Of a DNA stretch of 36,273 nucleotides, positions 25,967 to 33,665 are shown in pieces. Below the pieces are notes generated by a model that saw only the letters and a program-made list of their open reading frames with translations, did not search any database and had not been told where the DNA came from. Made by a program: the position numbers and the translations under genes. The DNA is from an uncultured Saprospirales bacterium (GTDB lineage Bacteria; Bacteroidota; Bacteroidia; Chitinophagales; Saprospiraceae), in NCBI GenBank assembly GCA_937864265.1, contig CALMIR010000127.1:1-36273 (forward strand). Reading direction: 5' to 3'. Numbering within the stretch: the first letter of the stretch is position 1; every line of letters begins with the position of its first letter.

Positions 25967-26853
25967 TCATTGGCTTATAATATCCATTAATGAAGGCGCA
26001 TCAGGTTCACCACTTTCCAATTGCTCATCTAACTTGCCTTGCAATTGTTGCAAAAAATCCGACATATCGCCCGGCTCCGGAGTTGTGACTTTGAGTAGTG
26101 CTGCCTCGAATGCTGTATAAACCGTTTCAACTAAGGTAAGGCGAAATCGGTTTTGATGTTCATCGTGAACCAAATCATACAAAAACCAAGCAATATCAGC
26201 TACATTTTTGTCAACTACAGGAAGGGAAGGGAGCGTTTCAAAAAACGTCTTTTGAAGGGCAACCGCTTGTTTTTTACGCCACGATTTTAAGATGCCACCT
26301 TTGTACAGCATTTCAGGAATCAAGCGTTTACGCGACGAAGAAAGATAATCAGGCTTAGGAGTGTTATAACCTGAACGCCACGTAAATTCGGCAGAAGGGC
26401 TCTCTAAATAAGCATCAAAAGGGTTTCGTAGGTTGCCTGATATGTAAACGCCCTGCACCTCCAATGACATAAAATCTGTCAGTCTGCCCTTATCGTCATA
26501 TGCAACAAGCACAAAATCTATATTTCCTGCACTTTGTCCATTTCGATCATTGAGTTTTACTTCTGTTAATGAAGTCCACTTGGTGTTTGTCGAAAAAGCA
26601 ACTGTGCAGCATTTTCAACTATAAGCCAGTCTTCCCTGAAACGAACGGGACATGTAATGACTGGTTTGTTATTGTGATGTACCGAACATATACCCAATGG
26701 ATTATTGGCTTTATCCTTTGTGCAACTTGGCACTTTATTATTGAAAGGGCAAAGTTTTTGATTGCGATACCGCATTGCTTGGGCAGAATCGTTCCATATG
26801 GGAAAGCCAAATATCTCCGCTAATGGCTGGTTTGTGCTTTTATCATCTTTCAT
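25967..26853 (-). pseudogene. NotI-family type II restriction endonuclease, frameshifted
   Basis: The first frame (26853-26566) carries LAEIFGFPIW and four Cys (35, 44, 56, 68: LCPF, SCTKD, GICSV, TCPVRF) that in NotI hold an iron atom. It then runs into a stop. The continuation, NTKWTSLTEVKLNDRNGQ, then AGNIDFVLVAYDDKGRL and SLEVQGVYI, is in another frame that stays open to 25967. It contains the NotI-type catalytic set, Asp in IDFVL and Glu/Gln in LEVQ. Deleting one T from a T-tract (positions 26593-26597, five T on the minus strand) explains the break. Joined length would be about 295 residues. It is a recent pseudogene, a phase-variable tract or a sequencing error. Confidence 0.8.
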
Positions 26854-26857
26854 GCTG

Positions 26858-26883
26858 CAAAGGTACGGTTTTTATCGTACGAT
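26858..26883 (-). promoter_or_regulatory. Candidate promoter and operator of the NotI-like R-M operon
   Basis: On the minus strand TACCTTTG (26858-26865) matches TAnnTTTG and ends 4 bases before the ATG, suggesting a leaderless transcript. Just upstream is a perfect 10-base palindrome ATCGTACGAT (26874-26883), and GTAC recurs in GGTACGG next to the box. It could bind a controller, but no controller gene is seen and no TTG box is spaced correctly. Confidence 0.3.
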
Positions 26884-26893
26884 AGCATTTTAG

Positions 26894-27024
26894 ACAACGT
26901 TTTCGGGCTTGGCGAAGGTGGCGATTTTTAGCACAAAACTTCAATCGAAGCACCGAACTTCAAATTTAGTAAAAACTGTCATACGAAGCATGAAACCGCC
27001 ACTTTTGCCAAACCCGTGTTGGGC
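26894..27024 (+). repeat. Module-border hairpin, left of the Eco47II-type system
   Basis: Two 20-base arms (26904-26923 and 26997-27016), complementary except for a few positions (CGGGCTTGGC... against ...GCCAAACCCG), enclose a 73-base AT-rich centre. The right end is GTTGGGC (27018-27024), the left end ACAAC. The GTTGGGC end faces the methylase gene. Shape and the GTT/AAC ends recall integron attC sites, but the left end does not match the RYYYAAC consensus. Confidence 0.6.
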
Positions 27025-27049
27025 GTTCGTTGTTTTTTTTCGTTTGTTG

Positions 27050-27079
27050 TTGTCTGTTTCATTTTTAGTCGTACTTTTG
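27050..27079 (+). promoter_or_regulatory. Promoter of the C5 methylase gene
   Basis: TTG (27050-27052), a 19-base spacer and TACTTTTG (27072-27079) match the Bacteroidota consensus TTG-N19-21-TAnnTTTG exactly. The ATG lies 31 bases downstream. It lies just outside the hairpin, so the module carries its own promoter. Confidence 0.55.
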
Positions 27080-27110
27080 TAACCATTGTATAAGGTTAAA
27101 TAACTTGGTT

Positions 27111-28349
27111 ATGAAAGAATATTTGTCGCTGTCAGAAGCATCTGAACTTATTGGTAAAAGCAAAGAAACACTTAGACGTTGGGATAGAGAAGGTAAACTG
27201 TCTGCTGTCCGTGAGCCTATGAGTAATTACCGTGTTTATAAGCGAGAACAAGTCGAAACACTTTTTGCTGATTTTTTTAGTCACGATGTAGAAGATACTG
27301 TTTCTAACTATGTTGAACCGCATAATGAATATACTGTATTAGAATTGTTTGCCGGAGCCGGTGGCTTGGCAGTTGGTTTGGAAAAAGCTGGATTGAAATG
27401 TGTCGCATTGAATGAGATTGATAAATGGGCTTGTCAAACTTTGCGAAAAAATCGTCCAAACTGGAAAGTCTTGGAGGGCGATATAAAAGCTTTTGACTTT
27501 ACAGAATATCATAATACAGTCGATGTGGTAACTGGAGGTTTCCCTTGTCAAGCGTTTAGCTATGCAGGTAAAAAACTGGGACTTGCTGATGCAAGAGGAA
27601 CTTTGTTTTATGAGTTTGCAAGAGTTGTCAAAGAAGTTAACCCACCGATTTGTATTGGTGAAAACGTCCGTGGCCTTCTTAGTCACGAAAATGGAAAAAC
27701 TTTGCAAGGAATGATTTCAATTTTAGATGAAATTGGCTACAGTGTTGCTCCTGTCCAAGTTTTAAAAGCAATAAACTTTAAAGTGCCACAAAAACGAGAG
27801 CGTCTAATATTGGTTGGTGTTAGAAAAGACATTGAATTGAAATACGAATATCCAAAACCGCACAATAAAATTTACAATTTAAAAGATGCATTAAAGAAAG
27901 GCGAACTTTACGAAACAAATGTTCCAAAGTCGCCTGGTGCAAAATATCCGCAAAGCAAAAAAGCGGTTTTAGATTTAGTGCCACAAAAAGGATATTGGCG
28001 TGATTTACCACTTGATATTCAAAAAGAATTTATGGGTGGAAGTTTTCATTTAGGTGGCGGTAAAACAGGAATTGCAAGGCGTATTGGTTGGGATGAACCT
28101 TGTTTAACATTAACTTGTAGTCCTGCTCAAAAACAAACTGAAAGATGTCACCCCGAAGAGACTCGACCTTTTACAGTTCGAGAATATGCTCGAATCCAAA
28201 CTTTCCCCGATGATTGGGCTTTTGAGGGTTCTATGGCTCAACAATACAAACAAATTGGAAATGCCGTTCCTGTTAATTTAGGTACAGAGGTCGGATATTC
28301 GATTGTAAAGTTTTTAAATCAGTACTATAATTTGTCAAAGCCAAGATAA
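27111..28349 (+). CDS. C5-cytosine DNA methyltransferase with MerR-like HTH
   Basis: A 412-residue type II methylase. Residues 4-52 form a MerR-type helix-turn-helix (LSLSEASELIGKSKETLRRW, then the wing NYRVYKREQVETLF). The C5 methylase follows: motif I LELFAGAGGLAVG (77-89), motif IV GGFPCQAFS with catalytic Cys146, motif VI ENVRGLL (184-190), motif VIII PQKRERLILVG and motif X QIGNAVPVNLG. It pairs with the converging Eco47II-type nuclease, so GGNCC is the likely target. The HTH may repress its own promoter, as some methylases do. An upstream TTG at 27105 is in frame, but ATG at 27111 is preferred. Its end overlaps the nuclease gene by 25 bases. Confidence 0.9.
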   Translation: MKEYLSLSEASELIGKSKETLRRWDREGKLSAVREPMSNYRVYKREQVETLFADFFSHDVEDTVSNYVEPHNEYTVLELFAGAGGLAVGLEKAGLKCVALNEIDKWACQTLRKNRPNWKVLEGDIKAFDFTEYHNTVDVVTGGFPCQAFSYAGKKLGLADARGTLFYEFARVVKEVNPPICIGENVRGLLSHENGKTLQGMISILDEIGYSVAPVQVLKAINFKVPQKRERLILVGVRKDIELKYEYPKPHNKIYNLKDALKKGELYETNVPKSPGAKYPQSKKAVLDLVPQKGYWRDLPLDIQKEFMGGSFHLGGGKTGIARRIGWDEPCLTLTCSPAQKQTERCHPEETRPFTVREYARIQTFPDDWAFEGSMAQQYKQIGNAVPVNLGTEVGYSIVKFLNQYYNLSKPR

Positions 28350-29089
28350 TAACTGTAATTCTCAAAAGTAATCTGGTCTAAAACTGTCCTTTTGCTGGTT
28401 TTAGTTTCCGATTTGATTTCTTCTAATGCAGAGTTTTCAGCAATTTCTTCGGCTTCTTCAACTGATTTCAGATAGTCTTTTATTGCGTTTGGTAGAGCTT
28501 TGTATAATTTTAACATTGCATATTGTTGTCCTGATAACAGAGCATAGAATTGGTCTCCTGAAATTTTATAAACTCTGCTATGACTGTATTCTTTTCCATT
28601 TATGTCACCGCTCCATAATTCACAAAAGCTGCCTTTGGCTAAGATTTGCACCCAATAACATTTTGCTTGTTTGTAGTCGTCTGCGTATCGTTTTAATTTC
28701 TGAAAGAGTGCTTCGGCAGCACTACTGTTCATAGTATTATGTTTGTTTTTGATGTCAGCAAAAAGTGTGTTGTCTGTTGCTTTGATGTCATAACCGCTCA
28801 AGTTTCCTGCTTCAAAGCCTATAATACCGCCTAAAATTTGTTCGTGAAAAGTTCCAATTGAATTATTGATGGATTTATCAATCTGTCTCAAAATCTCTGA
28901 TTGAATTAACTTTTCTTCGTCAATGTCATTGAATTTTGAATCGAAGGTAAGTTTGATTGTGTCAACCTTGTTTGAGTAAAAGTTCTTTTTTGTGATGTTG
29001 TTTTTCGCCTTCAAATATGCGTTGTGAAGATTCCCAATACAGGTCAACAAATGTTCGTCAGTTATAAAGTTTACGTATTTATTTTTCAT
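28325..29089 (-). CDS. Eco47II/Sau96I-type restriction endonuclease
   Basis: A 254-residue protein matching the RE_Eco47II family (PF09553) in its N-terminal layout: YVNFITDEHLL, an ITKKNFYSNKVD segment and IKLTFDSKFND. The likely PD-(D/E)xK site is GYDIKATDNTLFADIKNKHN, with Asp101, Asp112 and Lys114. Family members cut GGNCC. The gene converges on its methylase with a 25-base tail-to-tail overlap, so antisense transcription could balance the two enzymes. TAACTTTG on the minus strand (29114-29121) is a possible -7 box. The gene is intact, and strongly AT-rich like the rest of the island. Confidence 0.82.
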   Translation of the reverse strand: MKNKYVNFITDEHLLTCIGNLHNAYLKAKNNITKKNFYSNKVDTIKLTFDSKFNDIDEEKLIQSEILRQIDKSINNSIGTFHEQILGGIIGFEAGNLSGYDIKATDNTLFADIKNKHNTMNSSAAEALFQKLKRYADDYKQAKCYWVQILAKGSFCELWSGDINGKEYSHSRVYKISGDQFYALLSGQQYAMLKLYKALPNAIKDYLKSVEEAEEIAENSALEEIKSETKTSKRTVLDQITFENYSYYLGFDKL

Positions 29090-29113
29090 TCAATCGTGTC
29101 GTTATTAAAGTAG

Positions 29114-29121
29114 CAAAGTTA
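29114..29121 (-). promoter_or_regulatory. Candidate -7 box for the Eco47II-type nuclease
   Basis: TAACTTTG on the minus strand fits TAnnTTTG and lies 24 bases before the ATG, a sensible leader length. No TTG is found at the expected distance upstream, so this is a partial match. Confidence 0.3.
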
Positions 29122-29166
29122 GCATTTATTGTTGATTCTCTGTCTCGGGTACGGTCTCTTTACAAT

Positions 29167-29238
29167 GACGCCCAACGTTTAGTGCAGACGACGGCCCGAC
29201 GTTTAGGAGGGTTGGCCGTTCTGCACTTTGTTCTCGGC
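29167..29238 (-). repeat. Module-border hairpin between R-M system and PIN gene
   Basis: The best-formed copy. On the minus strand it starts GCCGAGAAC directly after the TGA of the PIN gene. The stem AGTGCAGA-ACGGCC pairs with GGCCGT-CG-TCTGCACT (29214-29227 with 29181-29196), leaving two extra bases (CG) unpaired on one arm. It ends GTTGGGCGTCA (GCCCAAC at 29170-29176). The GTTGGGC end faces the Eco47II system. One-sided extra-helical bases are a hallmark of attC sites. Confidence 0.7.
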
Positions 29239-31152
29239 TCATTTAATTACTTTCAGCGATTTTAGCAGATTAATCACAAAGCTACCAAAAGACCACAAAC
29301 CACTTAATCCCAATATTCCCGCAAGAATTTTTTTAAGCAAATCCCAAGAGGTTGTATAATTGTAAAGCAATATTCCCAATATGGACAAAATCACAAAGAC
29401 GCTGAGCCAAGTCAGAAATCGCTTTACATACTTTCCTTGGGCGTCAAGTTTTGACGAAAGCTGTTCTAATTGAGTTAAATTGTCCTTATTGAATTTTTCC
29501 GATTCTACATATTTTTTCTCTAATTGATTAATCTTTTCATTAAGTTCCTGATTTTCGATCTGTTTCTTTTCTTGTTCTTCCTGTTTATTCTTAATAACTT
29601 GTTGTTGGGCAGCCCTTCTGTTCCTTTCTTTCTCGACTAATTTATGTGCTTCTACATTAAATTCTTCTTTTTTCCCATCATATATCAATTGATTAATTTT
29701 AGAGATATTCTTTGCCGATTGATATACAACCGATGATAAAAGAATTTCATAGTCCTCTTTTGAAATATCTTCTGTTGATTTCAAATTTTTATCAAACTCA
29801 TTAATCAATTCCTTGCTGGCTATTTCATCTCGAATAGTCATAGCAATGATCTCACTTAAACCAATTTTTTTAACCTTTTTCGCCAAATTTAGCGGGTTCT
29901 TTAACCAAAGTAAACAAGCAAGAGTATCAGGAAGTGTAAGTTCGGGGACACAACCAGGACTAATTTTTTGTAAATTAAAGAATAATAAGTCTTTGTTGGC
30001 TGTAAGGAACCAGCTATTGGCATTTTGGTGAACACGTATAGCTCCACCTCTTTTTTCTCTAACAAACAAATATGCACTTACATCATGTATTGCATTTGCT
30101 TCTTTGTACCTTTTTTCCTTCAAATCTTTCAGGTCATTAGATTTTTTATATTCTTCGATTTTTTTTGCAGATATGTCTTCCTTAATAATTTTAAGCGTTT
30201 TTTCCAACTCCACCTCTAACTTACCTTGAATGGTCATCAACCATGCTTTATTTTTTTTCCTTCTAATGCAAGCATCGTTGATTGTAGTCGTAGGATATTG
30301 TGAATTGTAATTATTTATTGCATTGGAAAGAATAAAGTTTATTTCTTCAAGTGTAATGTTTAAAACTCTCAATTTCCCTCCTACCGATTTAATCAAGTCC
30401 AAAATTTCAATTACGGGCATAGTATCAGATTCGCCCTGTAAATCCATTGCTTTGAGAATAATTTGAGTATCAAGGTAATAAGTCTCCCCCTGCGAAAACT
30501 TGGCAGCAAAATCAATTTCCGTCTCTAAAAGCGAAGCGACTAATGAACCAAGATATAGGTTTTCAGCAATTTCATAAAGTTGATGATGATTTGCTTCGAT
30601 GTATTCTAAGAAATTGACATGTTGAATAAAAGACTGCTCGATATCATTTCTTTCAATGTGCTTTTTTCCGCTAAAAAATGCAGTAATCTTATTTTTATTG
30701 GTGTTTATAAAGTCAGAAAACGATGGTGTTTGCTCAGTATTTTCTCCTTGTTTCTGTAAATAGGTTTGGAAGGCTTGTTGAAGAAAGTTTACATCTCTGC
30801 TGCCCTGTTTATATCTCTCTTCATTATCTAAAAACGCATATTCCTTGACCTCAAAAGATTTACCATTTTCCATTAACTTAAATCCATTATTCGCCTTTTC
30901 TCTTCTTGACATAGCAGACTCAATTGCTCTAAGAATATGGCGAACCACAAGGATGGGAATATCTATGTCATACAATTCTTTAATAGCTTCTTGAATATCG
31001 GTATCAAAACCTGAGGTTTTTCCTTTAAGATTATAGTAACTCAAAGCTCGCTTAGTAACCGGTATGAATACACCCTTAAATATATCAGACTGTCGTTCAG
31101 TCAACGCAGCTAAAAAGCAGTATGATGTTAAAATCTTTTCTTGTTCTTCCAT
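29239..31152 (-). CDS. Membrane-anchored PIN-like nuclease candidate
   Basis: A 637-residue protein with no close named family that I recognise. Residues 1-210 are an all-helical domain. About 222-415 read as a PIN-like nuclease core: YYLDTQIIL (Asp228), LNITLEEINF (Glu269/270), AIHDVSAYLF (Asp357) and SWFLTANKDLLFF (Asp388) provide the expected acidic residues for metal-dependent RNA cleavage. A highly charged coiled coil follows (about 500-570), and the C-terminus has two membrane spans (about 579-598 and 607-629). A nuclease tethered by a coiled coil to the membrane, beside two R-M systems and bracketed by hairpins, suggests an abortive-infection effector. That role is inference. The stop codon abuts the neighbouring hairpin. 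Confidence 0.6.
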   Translation of the reverse strand: MEEQEKILTSYCFLAALTERQSDIFKGVFIPVTKRALSYYNLKGKTSGFDTDIQEAIKELYDIDIPILVVRHILRAIESAMSRREKANNGFKLMENGKSFEVKEYAFLDNEERYKQGSRDVNFLQQAFQTYLQKQGENTEQTPSFSDFINTNKNKITAFFSGKKHIERNDIEQSFIQHVNFLEYIEANHHQLYEIAENLYLGSLVASLLETEIDFAAKFSQGETYYLDTQIILKAMDLQGESDTMPVIEILDLIKSVGGKLRVLNITLEEINFILSNAINNYNSQYPTTTINDACIRRKKNKAWLMTIQGKLEVELEKTLKIIKEDISAKKIEEYKKSNDLKDLKEKRYKEANAIHDVSAYLFVREKRGGAIRVHQNANSWFLTANKDLLFFNLQKISPGCVPELTLPDTLACLLWLKNPLNLAKKVKKIGLSEIIAMTIRDEIASKELINEFDKNLKSTEDISKEDYEILLSSVVYQSAKNISKINQLIYDGKKEEFNVEAHKLVEKERNRRAAQQQVIKNKQEEQEKKQIENQELNEKINQLEKKYVESEKFNKDNLTQLEQLSSKLDAQGKYVKRFLTWLSVFVILSILGILLYNYTTSWDLLKKILAGILGLSGLWSFGSFVINLLKSLKVIK

Positions 31153-31195
31153 TAAGAATTTACATTATGTCGTGAATGTTTTTTCCTTTTTAGTT

Positions 31196-31265
31196 GCCGA
31201 GAACGGTTGCTTCCTTGCATACCGCCGCGCTTAGCGAGCGGTTGACAAGGAAGTATTGTTGGGTG
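31196..31265 (+). repeat. Module-border hairpin between PIN gene and unknown membrane protein gene
   Basis: It starts GCCGAGAAC (31196-31204), identical to the copy at 29238. The stem is CTTCCTTG (31210-31217) with CAAGGAAG (31246-31253), then a 3-base mismatch and ACCGC with GCGGT. It ends GTTGGGTG (31258-31265), 2 bases before the stop codon of the unknown membrane protein gene. Orientation is opposite to the copy at 29167, so the two GCCGAGAAC ends face the PIN gene. Confidence 0.68.
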
Positions 31266-31267
31266 TT

Positions 31268-32215
31268 TTATATACCTCCAAGTTCGCGAACTTTAATAGG
31301 TGGTTTGATGCCAAGTTTGTCTGTAAACTCTTTTGTTGTCCTACATGTTGACTTTATTTTTACTATATTGTCTAATCTTATTTTACCTATTGTTTTATCT
31401 TCCTCAAAATAAAAAGCATCGCAATCTCCTAATTCTTCGCTATAAAAGTAATTCTGTACATGAAATAAGTCTCTGTACCTTCTAAAAGTATTAAATACAT
31501 ATATCGTAGTATCTCTATTTTGCTCATTTTTATACCCATATTCAGCCACCCACAATCGATGCTTAGGTTGTTCAGAACTCAGTAACCAATCAAAATATTC
31601 TTTGTTTGACAAGTAAATAAATCCAGCGATAAACATCAAAATTATATTTCCAGCGATAAGCACCCTATATTTATTTCTTATTAACTTAACCTTATGCTCT
31701 TGTTGCCTTTGTATCTCATCAAATTCATACTTAGAAACATAAGGCTCGTAAGAATTAGATTTGTATTGGTCATGGCTTAGAACATTTGATTCATTTAAAT
31801 TCTCGGTTTCAAATTTATTATTATGTAATGGCATACCTATTAGGTCTTTCTTGAAACGATTCCAATACTGATTTTTAGCACTAAAAGTTTTTTGCCATTT
31901 ATCAATATCTTCTGGTTTAAAGCCATATAGATAGCTACTTAATACTTCAATTGTCCTTTGCGTTGGAAGTTTATTTATGTTCAACTCGCCAATAATGACT
32001 GACCTAATATTGTCTTGAAATCCTTTCCCTTCATTTACTTCGCTTCTAAATGCTACAGGGAAAATTGCCTGTAACTCATCCCTAAGCAAATTAACTTCAG
32101 AACTGAAGGATGCACTTTCTGGGTCTGGAACTCTACCTTGAAATTTCTTTTTCCATACTTGAACTATAAGTTGATTCAAATATGAAAAATCACTTTTCTG
32201 AATTGAATTTGCCAT
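31268..32215 (-). CDS. Unknown single-span membrane protein
   Basis: A 315-residue protein, not recognised. Residues 1-130 are a soluble, mostly helical domain (SYLNQLIVQVWKKKF, LPTQRTIEVLSSYLYGF, WNRFKKDLIG) and precede a polar linker. One transmembrane segment spans about residues 185-203 (VLIAGNIILMFIAGFIYL). The C-terminal 110 residues contain aromatic strands (HRLWVAEYGYKN, TTIYVFNTFRRYRDLF), ending KVRELGGI. The N-terminal part vaguely resembles effector-associated or DNA-binding helical domains, but no motif decides it. Cytoplasmic domain, one span and a second soluble domain suggest a sensor or anchor. It sits alone on the minus strand in a module framed by hairpins, back-to-back with the ChW lipoprotein. 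Confidence 0.7.
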   Translation of the reverse strand: MANSIQKSDFSYLNQLIVQVWKKKFQGRVPDPESASFSSEVNLLRDELQAIFPVAFRSEVNEGKGFQDNIRSVIIGELNINKLPTQRTIEVLSSYLYGFKPEDIDKWQKTFSAKNQYWNRFKKDLIGMPLHNNKFETENLNESNVLSHDQYKSNSYEPYVSKYEFDEIQRQQEHKVKLIRNKYRVLIAGNIILMFIAGFIYLSNKEYFDWLLSSEQPKHRLWVAEYGYKNEQNRDTTIYVFNTFRRYRDLFHVQNYFYSEELGDCDAFYFEEDKTIGKIRLDNIVKIKSTCRTTKEFTDKLGIKPPIKVRELGGI

Positions 32216-32380
32216 AATAATTTGATGATCAATGTTTTAAAATCTCTTTATGTTCTCTGGATTTACTCTCGTGGTAGTCTCTTAGTCGAGAATAATTTTG
32301 TGGCACGAGAACCTAAAAATCTCGTAGGTCAGTTTGAGGCACCTATACCAAAGCCTCATTAAATTTTAACATTGAAAAAA

Positions 32381-33094
32381 ATGAAGTACACAACAAGTTT
32401 AATCGTACTCAACGTACTCCCAATTTTTTTAAGCCTGACCTTGGTCTTTTCTCTACAAAGTTGTAAAGAAGAAGTTGGCGTTTGTAATGACTTAGACATG
32501 GACACTATCTGTGATATTAATGATGATGACATTGATGGCGATTTTATCCGAAACGAAAACGATCCATTTCCGAGCGACCGTTATATTTGTGGAGACACGG
32601 ATTCTGATGGATGTGATGATTGTGAATCATTAGGTTATTCGACTCCTCAATTTGATGGCTGTTCCACGCCGCCTGCTGCCACTATGCCAGAAGCAGAAGT
32701 TTTGGCTCATTTGAAAGATTTTGGAGATAAAGGATATGCCCAACAACCTGCTTCTCTTGGAACAGCAGGTCTTGGCAGGCAAATTGAAGGAATTATCATT
32801 AGAATTTATAAGGGGGATGCTAAGGTTAGGTATAAAGGATATTTTCAAGACCTCGGCAATGGAGATTGGGTTTACAATGGAGACCTTTGTGGTACGCGAA
32901 ATCAAAAAAGACGTTTGGAGGCTTTCTGGGTTGAGTTTGTAGACCAATCGGACAAGGACAAGTATTCCATTCAATACACCTGCTATGCTCAATCCAGAGG
33001 TTGGCTTCCTTGGTCTAAAGATGGGCAAATGAGTGGCACAGTAGGCGAGGGTCGCCAACTTGAGGATATAAGAGTTTTGATTGTTCCTAAATAA
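32381..33094 (+). CDS. Lipoprotein with calcium-type and ChW-like repeats
   Basis: From the ATG at 32381 (a TTG at 32372 is in frame but needless) the product has 237 residues. A lipoprotein signal ends LVFSLQSC (Cys28). Asp-rich thrombospondin-type-3-like segments follow (DLDMDTICDINDDDIDGDF, GDTDSDGCDDCE) that probably bind calcium. Two and a half repeats come after: a partial one at 112-143 (LGTAGLGRQIEGIIIRI), 146-187 (VRYKGYFQDLGNGDWVYNGD...RRLEAFWVEF) and 196-235 (IQYTCYAQSRGWLPWSKDGQ...RQLEDIRVLI). Their Y..h.Q..GW...nG..aGt.g..lriEai.i pattern is that of Clostridial hydrophobic W (ChW) domains. Surface carbohydrate or protein binding is likely. Such domains are better known from Firmicutes, which hints at transfer. 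Confidence 0.72.
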   Translation: MKYTTSLIVLNVLPIFLSLTLVFSLQSCKEEVGVCNDLDMDTICDINDDDIDGDFIRNENDPFPSDRYICGDTDSDGCDDCESLGYSTPQFDGCSTPPAATMPEAEVLAHLKDFGDKGYAQQPASLGTAGLGRQIEGIIIRIYKGDAKVRYKGYFQDLGNGDWVYNGDLCGTRNQKRRLEAFWVEFVDQSDKDKYSIQYTCYAQSRGWLPWSKDGQMSGTVGEGRQLEDIRVLIVPK

Positions 33095-33106
33095 ATTAAG
33101 GTTCAA

Positions 33107-33145
33107 GGCATTTGGCTGCGTTGCACTTGCACGCAGCCAAATGCC
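33107..33145 (+). terminator. Strong hairpin after the ChW lipoprotein gene
   Basis: A perfect 15-bp stem (33107-33121 with 33131-33145; arm GGCATTTGGCTGCGT) with a 9-base loop lies 12 bases after the stop codon. No T run follows immediately, although the sequence beyond is AT-rich, so it may stabilise the mRNA end rather than terminate alone. Confidence 0.6.
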
Positions 33146-33179
33146 AAATGCATTATCCATTTTTATATATTTTAGTTAC

Positions 33180-33244
33180 GCCCAACAAGCGTACTCACGC
33201 ACTTCGCCTTTTACTTAGCCACCCGAGGTGCGTGTATATCCGCT
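33180..33244 (-). repeat. Module-border hairpin at the right edge of the island
   Basis: GCCCAAC (33180-33186; GTTGGGCGTAA on the minus strand) followed by a 19-base arm (33188-33206) pairing imperfectly with 33224-33244 (CACGCAC core in both). The GTTGGGC end faces the ChW lipoprotein, opposite to the hairpin at 31196. The inner end lacks GCCGAGAAC. Confidence 0.55.
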
Positions 33245-33340
33245 ATAGAAGAAGCTGCCTGTTTGGCGCAATAAGCTGAAAATCAATTAAATAAACTAGA
33301 TTACTCCCCCACCAAGCTCATGCTTCCCGCCACCCATGCC

Positions 33341-33392
33341 TAGCCGTTTACAAACGATTATAATCGTTTGTAAACGTTTGTAATCGGCTAGT
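33341..33392. repeat. CTAGCCG...CGGCTAG palindrome with CGTTTACAAACG core
   Basis: A perfect 32-base palindrome (33346-33377) lies within an outer inverted repeat CTAGCCG (33341-33347) / CGGCTAG (33386-33392). The core contains the same CGTTTGTAAACG sequence as the array at 6163-6195, and both start with CTAGCCG. A related, decayed inverted repeat CCGATTA/TAATCGG follows at 33666-33689. Confidence 0.75.
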
Positions 33393-33665
33393 ACGATCTA
33401 AATAAAATACGCAAGCAATATACGACAGGGCTTTCAAAACAACAAGGTTGGCACAAAAAAAATGTGGTTCTTTGACAAGTCAGGTAGAGATGGCAAGCCC
33501 TATTTAGCGGGGTACTTCGAGTGCCTCGCTAAATTGTGGGAAAGAACTAAGGATGTTAGCACATGCTATTGATTTTTCAGACATTTTCCCCTTAGCTGAG
33601 GTTTTTTGCGATCTTTTGTTGTATTCTAATTGCGATGAATTACCGCACTCCCGCACTTCGTCTAT

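Noticed and set aside
26593..26597. Programmed -1 frameshift in the NotI-like gene
   Set aside because: The T run lacks a proper X-XXY-YYZ slippery heptamer in frame and no stimulatory structure is evident; a deletion or sequencing error is simpler.
26894..33244. Classic integron cassette array
   Set aside because: Hairpins alternate in orientation, the R'' box does not match RYYYAAC, genes face both ways and no integrase is in the window. Only the layout is attC-like, so it is reported as a separate hypothesis.
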